Assembly (NCBI GenBank): GCA_016937855.1
Contig: JAFGVU010000019.1
Span: forward strand, 1-40,077
Reading direction: 5' to 3'
Length of the DNA stretch: 40,077 nucleotides
DNA from: Bacteroidales bacterium
GTDB lineage: Bacteria; Bacteroidota; Bacteroidia; Bacteroidales; ML635J-15
The notes below the pieces were generated by a model. That model did not search any database. It saw only the letters and a list, made by a program, of their open reading frames with translations, and was not told the DNA's origin. Position 1 is the first letter of the stretch. Every line of letters starts with the position of its first letter. The translations under genes and the position numbers were made by a program. Below, in pieces: positions 17,786 to 24,515 of the stretch.

Positions 17786-18742
17786 ATGAAGTTTCTTATT
17801 GTAATAAGCATAATTTGCGGATTTTTAGTTTCAAGTATCAATTTGTTCAGTCAGGATGCTGATCAAAAAGAAAGTGAATCTCCAATAAAAAAACCAGTTT
17901 TAAATCCATGGTTTTCCTCGACTCTAATAGATGCTCAAACCAGTTTTTGTCCTAACAAAGGTGATTTGGAATTTCTTATTCATCACAGATTTACTTCTAT
18001 TGAGAATGGTATCAAGGACTTGTTTGGCTTTTATGGGGCTTCCAACATAAGATTGGGGTTAAATTATGGAATTACTGATAAGCTTATGGTAGGTTTTGGA
18101 ACAGAGAGAGATAAGAAAATGCAAGAGTTTCTATTAAAGTACAAAATTGTCCAACAGACTAGAGATAATTCAGTTCCTGTATCAGTGCTGGTTTATGCAA
18201 ATGTATGTATAAATGCCAGAGAAGCCGATTACTGGGGATTAGATTATTCTTTTATTAACAGACTTTCGTATTATTCACAAATAATTATTAGTAGAAAGTG
18301 GAATTCTAATCTTTCCACATTAATAGGACTTGGTTATGCGCATATCAATAAAGTAGATAGTTATAGAGTTGTTACCGAGGACTCTGTTTCTCAAACCATA
18401 GAGTATTTTCCCAAATATTATAACGATGCATTGGGAATAAGTTTTGCAGGACGTTATAAAGTTAGTAATACTTTTACTATTATTGGTGAGTACGAACATC
18501 CACTTTCAATTGGAAAACCTCAGGGGCTTGGACCTCACAATCAAAATACAAACCCAAAACCCATAGACCCAAAACCAAATTTAGCTTTGGGTTTCGAAAT
18601 TACAACAGTTACACATACGTTTCAATTATTTGGATCATCGTATCGGGCAATTATACCACAAAATAATGTAATAATGAATAATTTTGATTTTACACAAAAA
18701 AATGGCATAATGCTTGGTTTCAATATTGTAGTTAAATTTTAA
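17786..18742 (+). CDS. DUF5777 family outer-membrane beta-barrel protein
   Basis: A 318-residue protein with a signal peptide (about 1-22), an LNPWFSSTLIDAQTSFCPNK segment and a long series of amphipathic beta strands, ending in a terminal aromatic residue (IVVKF) as outer-membrane barrels do. The N-terminal pattern matches what I recall for DUF5777, a family often found beside cytochromes in Bacteroidota. The gene is sandwiched, with 11-12 bp gaps, between two heme-binding proteins, one predicted lipoprotein and one inner-membrane anchored. An electron-conduit or heme-related role is plausible but inferred only from context. Confidence 0.78.
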   Translation: MKFLIVISIICGFLVSSINLFSQDADQKESESPIKKPVLNPWFSSTLIDAQTSFCPNKGDLEFLIHHRFTSIENGIKDLFGFYGASNIRLGLNYGITDKLMVGFGTERDKKMQEFLLKYKIVQQTRDNSVPVSVLVYANVCINAREADYWGLDYSFINRLSYYSQIIISRKWNSNLSTLIGLGYAHINKVDSYRVVTEDSVSQTIEYFPKYYNDALGISFAGRYKVSNTFTIIGEYEHPLSIGKPQGLGPHNQNTNPKPIDPKPNLALGFEITTVTHTFQLFGSSYRAIIPQNNVIMNNFDFTQKNGIMLGFNIVVKF

Positions 18743-18753
18743 AAATAATTTAT

Positions 18754-19164
18754 ATGAAAGCAAATAAAGTATGGTTTCTAGCGTCTCTGATATTTGTAGT
18801 TTTACTTGGATTAAGTGCATATCAATTAACCAAAGATCCTTGGAAAGTTCCTGTCGAATATAAAAGCAAGAAAAATCCTGTTGAGAACACTAAGCAAAGT
18901 ATTAGTTATGGAAAGGAGATTTATGAAATGTCGTGTTCCAGTTGTCACGGAAAAACAGGAAAAGGAGATGGAGTAAAAGCAAAAAATTTAGATATAGAGC
19001 TATACGACTTAACTTCAGCTGACTTTCATTCTAAATTCACCGATGGAGAAATTTATTATCAATCTTTTATTGGAAGATATCGTTGGCATGATTTCAGATC
19101 GACAGTTAAAGATGAGGAAGATCGTTGGAATGTTGTTAATTATGTTCGTTCACTAAAAAAATAA
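18754..19164 (+). CDS. Membrane-anchored cytochrome c with non-Met distal ligand
   Basis: A 136-residue protein with an uncleaved N-terminal membrane anchor (about residues 6-24) and a periplasmic class I cytochrome c domain. The heme motif is CSSCHG (61-66) in the typical YEMSCSSCHGKTGKGDG block, and the final helix is DRWNVVNYVRSLKK. No methionine follows the heme motif; where class I members have an MP.F ligand segment, this protein has RYRWHDF, so His112 may be the distal ligand (His92 is another candidate). It is third in the operon after DUF5777. A 159-bp AT-rich gap follows with no clear terminator. Confidence 0.87.
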   Translation: MKANKVWFLASLIFVVLLGLSAYQLTKDPWKVPVEYKSKKNPVENTKQSISYGKEIYEMSCSSCHGKTGKGDGVKAKNLDIELYDLTSADFHSKFTDGEIYYQSFIGRYRWHDFRSTVKDEEDRWNVVNYVRSLKK

Positions 19165-19323
19165 ATCGAGTATTATTTGTTTTAGGTAATAATTTTACTC
19201 TCTATAATTATTTCCCCATTTGTTTTTTACATAAAAGCATTACATTAAACATTTATTAACATAAATAGTTAAAAGAATAAATCTATTTTTTTAATTTTAC
19301 CATAATTAATAAATGTATAAATT

Positions 19324-21447
19324 ATGAAAGCGAAATTTTTTTCAATTGTAACACTACTAAGTTTAATAATCATGTTTAATTCATGTAATCAATCCGACAA
19401 AAAAGACGATTTAGCGAACAACCCTCTACTTCAGGAGTGGGATACTCCTTATGGTGTGCCACCATTTGATAAAATTAAGGACGAGCATTATGAACCTGCT
19501 TTTGAAGCTGCTATGGCAGAGCAAAATGAAAATATTCAAAGTATCATTGATAACGAAGAGGCTGCGACTTTTGAAAATACTATCGAAGCATTAGAGTTTA
19601 GTGGATTAACTTTAGCTAAAGTTAGCGGAGTGTTTTATAATATGCTATCTTCCAATACATCCGATAGTTTACAGGCTATAGCACAGCGTGTGGCGCCAAA
19701 AATGTCGGCTCATGGAGATGAAATTTCTATGAATGCCGATTTATTTAAGAAAATCGAACAAGTCTATCAGCAAAAAGATGAGTTAAATCTTAATTCTGAG
19801 CAAATGATGCTCCTCGAAGAGACTTACAAAGGATTTGTTAATGGTGGAGCGAAACTAAATGATAGTGATAAAAAGCGACTTAAAGAAATAAACGAAAAAT
19901 TGTCACTTTTATCTTTACAGTTTGGAGACAATTTACTTGCTGAGACCAACAATTATCAACTTGTAATTGATAATGAAGAGGATTTGGCAGGTTTGCCAGA
20001 AGGTCTTATTGAGGCAGCATCTATTACTGCCGAAGAAAACGGTATGAGCGGCAAATGGGTTTTTACTTTACATAATCCCAGCGTTTTACCATTTCTCCAA
20101 TACGCAGAAAATAGAGAGCTGAGAAAGCAAATACAAACAGCTTATGTTAATCGTTGTAATAATGACAATGAATATGATAATAAAGACATTATTCTCGAAA
20201 TGGTGGAGTTGAGAATTGAAAAAGCACAGCTTTTGGGCTATTCAACTCATGCCGAAAGAATACTTGAAGATAACATGTCGAAAAACCCCGAAGCTGTTTA
20301 CGAATTGCTAAACCAGTTGTGGGAACCAGCTTTGAATGTCGCAAAACAGGAGGCTGAAATGTATCGCAAAATGATGAAGCAAGATGGAATCAATGACGAA
20401 TTACAAGCTTATGATTGGAGATACTATACTGAAAGAGTTAGAAAAGAAAAATATAATCTTGATGAGGAAATGTTAAAACCATACTTTGAGTTGAATAAGG
20501 TTAAACAAGGAGTTTTTGATGTTTCAGGAAAACTATTTGATCTTAATTTTACACAAGTAGATAATATTCCGGTGTATCATCCCGACGTTGAGGCTTATGA
20601 AGTTACAGATGCCAATGGAGAACATGTAGCAGTTTTATATATGGACTATTTCCCTCGTTCAAATAAAAGTGGTGGCGCTTGGATGAGCGATTTCCGTGGA
20701 CAATATGTGCACAATGGAGAAAAAGTGACTCCTATAATTACAATAAACTGTAATTTCTCAAAGCCAACAAGCTCGCAACCCTCGCTTTTAACATTTGATG
20801 AGGCCTCTACACTATTTCATGAGTTTGGTCACGGCTTACACGGGATGTTATCCGATTGTTTGTATCCATCTACAAGTGGAACAAGTGTTCCTAGAGATTT
20901 TGTTGAATTACCATCTCAAATAATGGAAAATTGGGCAGCAGAACCCGAAGTTTTGCAAATGTATGCTCGCCATTACCAAACAAATGAACCTATTCCACAA
21001 GATTTATTAGACAAAATGAAAGCTGTTGGAACATTTAATCAAGGTTTTGCTACAACAGAGTATTTGGCTGCGTCATATCTTGATTTGTATTGGCATACTA
21101 TGAGTGAAATGGATGTAACAGATGTGCTTGCTGCTGAAAAAGCTGCACTCGAGAAGCTTGGACTAATCCCCGAGATTGTATCTCGTTATCGTAGCACTTA
21201 TTTCTCTCATATTTTCTCAGGTGGATATTCTAGTGGCTATTATAGTTATATCTGGAGTGAGGTACTCGATTCGGACGCTTTTCAGGCATTTAAAGAAACT
21301 AGTTTGTTTGATAAAGAGAATGCAAATTCACTTAAGAAAAATATTTTTTCAAACGGACATAAAGAGGATCCAATGACAATGTTTGTGAACTTTAGAGGTC
21401 GCGAACCACAAATTGATGCTTTGTTAGAAAAAAGAGGGCTTAAATAA
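19324..21447 (+). CDS. M3 family metallopeptidase, peptidyl-dipeptidase (Dcp)-like lipoprotein
   Basis: A 707-residue zinc peptidase of the M3A family (thimet oligopeptidase/Dcp type). The zinc-binding motif HEFGH lies at residues 499-503, with the third ligand Glu at about 528 in PRDFVELPSQ; the YMDYFPRSNKSGGAWM and GGYSSGYYSYIWSE segments are family hallmarks. It has a lipoprotein signal with the predicted lipidated C21 (IMFNSC), so it should act on oligopeptides in the periplasm or at the outer membrane rather than in the cytoplasm. A TAATTTTA near-consensus -7 box lies at 19292-19299. It converges on the anti-sigma/TonB gene. Confidence 0.92.
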   Translation: MKAKFFSIVTLLSLIIMFNSCNQSDKKDDLANNPLLQEWDTPYGVPPFDKIKDEHYEPAFEAAMAEQNENIQSIIDNEEAATFENTIEALEFSGLTLAKVSGVFYNMLSSNTSDSLQAIAQRVAPKMSAHGDEISMNADLFKKIEQVYQQKDELNLNSEQMMLLEETYKGFVNGGAKLNDSDKKRLKEINEKLSLLSLQFGDNLLAETNNYQLVIDNEEDLAGLPEGLIEAASITAEENGMSGKWVFTLHNPSVLPFLQYAENRELRKQIQTAYVNRCNNDNEYDNKDIILEMVELRIEKAQLLGYSTHAERILEDNMSKNPEAVYELLNQLWEPALNVAKQEAEMYRKMMKQDGINDELQAYDWRYYTERVRKEKYNLDEEMLKPYFELNKVKQGVFDVSGKLFDLNFTQVDNIPVYHPDVEAYEVTDANGEHVAVLYMDYFPRSNKSGGAWMSDFRGQYVHNGEKVTPIITINCNFSKPTSSQPSLLTFDEASTLFHEFGHGLHGMLSDCLYPSTSGTSVPRDFVELPSQIMENWAAEPEVLQMYARHYQTNEPIPQDLLDKMKAVGTFNQGFATTEYLAASYLDLYWHTMSEMDVTDVLAAEKAALEKLGLIPEIVSRYRSTYFSHIFSGGYSSGYYSYIWSEVLDSDAFQAFKETSLFDKENANSLKKNIFSNGHKEDPMTMFVNFRGREPQIDALLEKRGLK

Positions 21448-21462
21448 AAAGACTAAAAACGA

Positions 21463-22806
21463 TTATTGGAATCGGATTTTTATAGGAATAATAAAATAAA
21501 CTTCTACAGGAGCGCCTCTTTGTCTTCCGGGAGACCAAAGAGGCATTTCTTTTACAACTCTAAGTGCTTCAGCATCAATTTCAGGATCTAATCCTTTTTT
21601 AATTTCAGCATCCTTAGTTTTTCCTGATCTGTCAATAACGAATTGCACATAAACTGTTCCTTCGATCGCTAATTCTTTTGCTTGAGGCGGAATTGTAAAG
21701 TTTTCGTTAATGTATTTTAACATCTCTGCATCTCCACCGGGAAACTGAGGCTTTTCTTCCACATTCATAAATGCAATTGGTTCAATTTCATCGTTATCGG
21801 GATTATCATCTAGGTATATTATTTCCGCATCAGAGTTAATTATTTTTTCATCCTGCCAGTTAATAGATTCGATAATTTCATTGTTTTCGACAATCGTATT
21901 TTGTTCTTGAGCAATACCGGCAGTAGTTATGGATTCTTCATTAGCAGTAACCGATGATTCGCTTTTTTTTGCAGCTCTATTAATTTTTTGTTCACTATCC
22001 GGTTTTTTGAAAAGATTATTTCTCGAACTGCCCGAAGTACTAACGGGGGTAGTTTTATCCCCAATTTCATTCTCTAAAATTGGCTCCTCTCTATTATTCT
22101 CACTAATATTTTCGTTAAATCCAAAATTCATATTTGTACTACCACCTGTATTTGAAGCCGATTCGGCATAAAACCTGTCTTGTTCTTCTATTAGTGAATT
22201 AACATCAATTTCATCTGCTTGATCATAGATGTGAATAATGTCTATGTATTCTTCTTCAATAGTTTCTTCTGGAGATTTTTCTTTAATTGAGATGTCAGTT
22301 TTTAAATCGATTGTCTCGTTTTTATCTTTACTAACAGTAGTTTTTCCCGGTCGATTTGCGTCTGCAACACGAGTTTGATTTTCTAGAGATTTTACTTCTT
22401 CAATTTCTTGTGATTGTTCTAATTCGAGTTCGCTGATTTCTTTTACCTGATCAATTTGTCCGGAGTTAATAATGTTGTCGATTAGAACATAAGTGCCACT
22501 TATTGTTAATACAAGAAAAACAGCTGCGATTGCTCTAAATGTTGAAAGAGGCATTCCCAAAACTTTGCGTTTAGGTTTTATAAAACTATCAATTTTTTGA
22601 TTTAGTTCTGTTGAAATTATAGCAATATCATTTGGATTATCCATCAAAAGTAATCCATCTAAAAAGTCCGAACAAACTTCGCAACTTTTAATATGATTTT
22701 CAACTGCCAAACATTCTGTATCTGAAAGTTCGTTGTTAAGGTATTTTAACAAAACATCCTCTGCAATACAGTCTGAAGACTCCGATATGTTGGGTTTTTT
22801 ATTCAT
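21463..22806 (-). CDS. Zinc-finger anti-sigma / TonB C-terminal domain chimera
   Basis: A protein of about 447 residues (450 if the GTG at 22815 is used) joining three parts. Residue numbers here follow the GTG start. The N-terminal putative zinc-finger anti-sigma domain carries HIKSCEVC, an HxxxCxxC motif (H41, C45, C48). One transmembrane helix follows (about 93-113), then a long low-complexity acidic periplasmic region. The C-terminal TonB domain (about 355-450) contains PQFPGGDAEMLKYI, GTVYVQFVIDRSG and LWSPGRQRGAPVEVYFIIPI. The ATG at 22806 overlaps the sigma-factor stop (ATGAATAA), so the two proteins are translationally coupled. It should hold the sigma factor at the membrane; a link to TonB-dependent energy or signalling is inferred from the fusion. 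Confidence 0.85.
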   Translation of the reverse strand: MNKKPNISESSDCIAEDVLLKYLNNELSDTECLAVENHIKSCEVCSDFLDGLLLMDNPNDIAIISTELNQKIDSFIKPKRKVLGMPLSTFRAIAAVFLVLTISGTYVLIDNIINSGQIDQVKEISELELEQSQEIEEVKSLENQTRVADANRPGKTTVSKDKNETIDLKTDISIKEKSPEETIEEEYIDIIHIYDQADEIDVNSLIEEQDRFYAESASNTGGSTNMNFGFNENISENNREEPILENEIGDKTTPVSTSGSSRNNLFKKPDSEQKINRAAKKSESSVTANEESITTAGIAQEQNTIVENNEIIESINWQDEKIINSDAEIIYLDDNPDNDEIEPIAFMNVEEKPQFPGGDAEMLKYINENFTIPPQAKELAIEGTVYVQFVIDRSGKTKDAEIKKGLDPEIDAEALRVVKEMPLWSPGRQRGAPVEVYFIIPIKIRFQ

Positions 22807-23380
22807 TTTTTTCACTCATCAATATTTTTAGATTGCGTTTGCCGTTTTGCAAGAACGATTTAACCTCTTTCATCGTATAGCCTGTAATTTCGGCAACTTC
22901 GACATAAGATTTGTTTTGCAGATAGAATAACACAATACAATTTCTTTGTTCATCTTTTAATTGATTAATACATTTTTCTAGTTCTTTATAATTTTCTTCT
23001 TTAGTAATGTAGTCAGGATACAGAATTTTGTCCTGTTCCATAAAATCGTTCTGATATTTTTTATAATTGTCAATAAATTGACTTTCATATTTTTTTGATC
23101 TGAAAGAGAGTAGGCAATGATTTCGTGCCACAGTGTGCAACCACGATTTAAAGTTTTGTACTTCGTGAACTAAGAGTTTATCGATAAGTTCCTCGAATAT
23201 TTCAAGTGTCGCTTCTCTTGCTTTTTCGGAGTTCTTGTGGTATTTTAAACAAACAGCATATGTAAAACCGGTATATCTTTTATATAATTCTCCGATACAC
23301 TCTTTGTCCTCATAGAGTTTGTAATGAGCAATTAGCTCATTGTCGGACATTGTTGTGAAATCGGAACGCTTACGAAACAT
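22799..23380 (-). CDS. ECF-type RNA polymerase sigma factor
   Basis: A 193-residue sigma-70 family protein of ECF size. Region 2 spans about residues 12-90, with YKRYTGFTYAVCLKYHKN and SWLHTVARNHCLLSFRSK. Region 4 spans about 130-185, with the helix-turn-helix SYVEVAEITGYTMKEVKSFLQ and the final RNLKILM. Its stop codon overlaps the start of the anti-sigma/TonB gene, the expected partner. A consensus -7 box lies just upstream. No obvious TonB-dependent receptor or other target gene is present nearby, so the regulon cannot be read from this window. Confidence 0.92.
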   Translation of the reverse strand: MFRKRSDFTTMSDNELIAHYKLYEDKECIGELYKRYTGFTYAVCLKYHKNSEKAREATLEIFEELIDKLLVHEVQNFKSWLHTVARNHCLLSFRSKKYESQFIDNYKKYQNDFMEQDKILYPDYITKEENYKELEKCINQLKDEQRNCIVLFYLQNKSYVEVAEITGYTMKEVKSFLQNGKRNLKILMSEKNE

Positions 23381-23405
23381 AAAGACTTAATGCATTAATT
23401 GATGT

Positions 23406-23433
23406 CAAAAATAATAAAAAGACACATGACAAA
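23406..23433 (-). promoter_or_regulatory. Candidate promoter of the ECF sigma factor operon
   Basis: On the minus strand there is TTTG (23433-23430) and TATTTTTG (23413-23406), both exact consensus boxes. The spacer is 16 bp, however, rather than the usual 19-21. The -7 box lies 25 bp from the sigma-factor ATG. A housekeeping promoter is likely, with the short spacing a caution. Confidence 0.45.
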
Positions 23434-23554
23434 CGTAATAATAACGATATAATATTAAATTTATTGAAAAAATTATATGGATTTGCGAATAATAATCATT
23501 CGTGCATTAGTGGCGAAAATGACGATATCCCGTTAAGTATAGAAACTAAAAAGT

Positions 23555-24433
23555 TTATTCGTACATCCCCGTTTGGATTCTGATAATTTCTTTATCTGTA
23601 AGAAATCTCCATTTTCCGCGTGGGAGGTTTAGTTTGGTCAATCCTGCAAAATATACTCTGTCGAGTCGTTTAACATTTAGGCCAAAGTGCTCCATAATAC
23701 GTCTTACTATTCGGTTTCTTCCTGAGTGCAGTTCTATTCCAATTTCAAGCGGGTTATTATTGACATAGCTAACAGCATCTGCCGAAATCAAGCCATCGTC
23801 AAGCTCAATGCCCTCTTTAATCATTGTAAGTTGTTCGGGAGTAATCGGTTTATCGAGTTCTACGTGATATATTTTTTTCTTATTGTGTGATGGATGTGTA
23901 AGCTTTTTAGTTAAATCTCCATCGTTTGTAAGTAGAAGTAAACCTGTTGTGTTTCGGTCGAGCCGTCCAACAGGATAAACTCTTTCGTCACAGGCATCTT
24001 TGATTAAATCCATTACAGTTCTTCTGCCTTCGGGGTCGTCTAGTGTGGTTACGTAGTCTTTAGGTTTGTTTAAAAGAATATATACTTTTTTTTCTGGGTT
24101 TATTTTTTCTCCATTAAATTTAACTTCGTCTCCAGGCAATACTCTGGTACCAAGTTCGGTTATGATTTTTCCATTTATTGTAACTAAACCGGTAGTGATA
24201 AATGTGTCGGCTTCTCGACGTGAGCAAATTCCACTATTAGCAATATATTTGTTAAGCCTTGTACCTTCGGCTGAGCTAGTTGCCGGTTTTTTTATATGTG
24301 GTTTTGTCGTATATTTCTTTTGGTCATTTGTTGGTTTTCTTTTTGGATCATTTGACCGTCTATCAGTAGCAGATTTACTTTTACTAAATTTACTATCAGT
24401 TTTTTTATTAGGCTTTTTATAATTCTCAGACAT
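23555..24433 (-). CDS. RluB-type rRNA pseudouridine synthase
   Basis: A 292-residue protein with a Lys/Ser/Thr-rich disordered N-terminal extension (about 1-55) and an S4 RNA-binding domain (about 57-120, RLNKYIANSGICSRREADTF). The RsuA/RluB/E/F catalytic domain follows, with VYPVGRLDRNTTGLLLLTND, where the Asp of GRLD is the expected nucleophile, and NRIVRRIMEHFGL. The target is probably 23S rRNA but could be 16S. The frame extends to 24472; I chose the ATG at 24433 because it lies 18 bp from a TATCTTTG -7 box. Confidence 0.9.
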   Translation of the reverse strand: MSENYKKPNKKTDSKFSKSKSATDRRSNDPKRKPTNDQKKYTTKPHIKKPATSSAEGTRLNKYIANSGICSRREADTFITTGLVTINGKIITELGTRVLPGDEVKFNGEKINPEKKVYILLNKPKDYVTTLDDPEGRRTVMDLIKDACDERVYPVGRLDRNTTGLLLLTNDGDLTKKLTHPSHNKKKIYHVELDKPITPEQLTMIKEGIELDDGLISADAVSYVNNNPLEIGIELHSGRNRIVRRIMEHFGLNVKRLDRVYFAGLTKLNLPRGKWRFLTDKEIIRIQTGMYE

Positions 24434-24451
24434 ATTGTTTTTATTTGGGTG

Positions 24452-24459
24452 CAAAGATA
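24452..24459 (-). promoter_or_regulatory. Candidate -7 box for the pseudouridine synthase gene
   Basis: On the minus strand this is TATCTTTG, a full match to TAnnTTTG, 18 bp before the ATG at 24433. It lies immediately beyond the T-tract of the terminator serving the upstream S46 peptidase gene. No TTTG -33 box is seen at 19-21 bp, where the terminator stem lies instead. Confidence 0.42.
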
Positions 24460-24461
24460 TT

Positions 24462-24495
24462 AAAAAAAGCAACTTCTTTCTCAGAAGTTGCTTTT
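24462..24495 (-). terminator. Intrinsic terminator of the S46 peptidase gene
   Basis: AGCAACTTCT (24468-24477) and AGAAGTTGCT (24483-24492) form a perfect 10-bp stem with a 5-base loop. Flanking A and T bases can extend it to 13 bp. Read on the minus strand, the hairpin begins about 20 bp after the S46 stop codon and is followed by seven T residues. It could also work weakly on the plus strand, but no plus-strand gene ends here. Confidence 0.85.
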
Positions 24496-24515
24496 ATAAA
24501 GTGATTATGTTTTTC

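Noticed and set aside
19168-19200. Possible terminator after the cytochrome c gene (GAGTATTATT pairing with AATAA...TACTC).
   Set aside because: The stem is AT-rich with a three-base bulge and is not followed by a T-tract.
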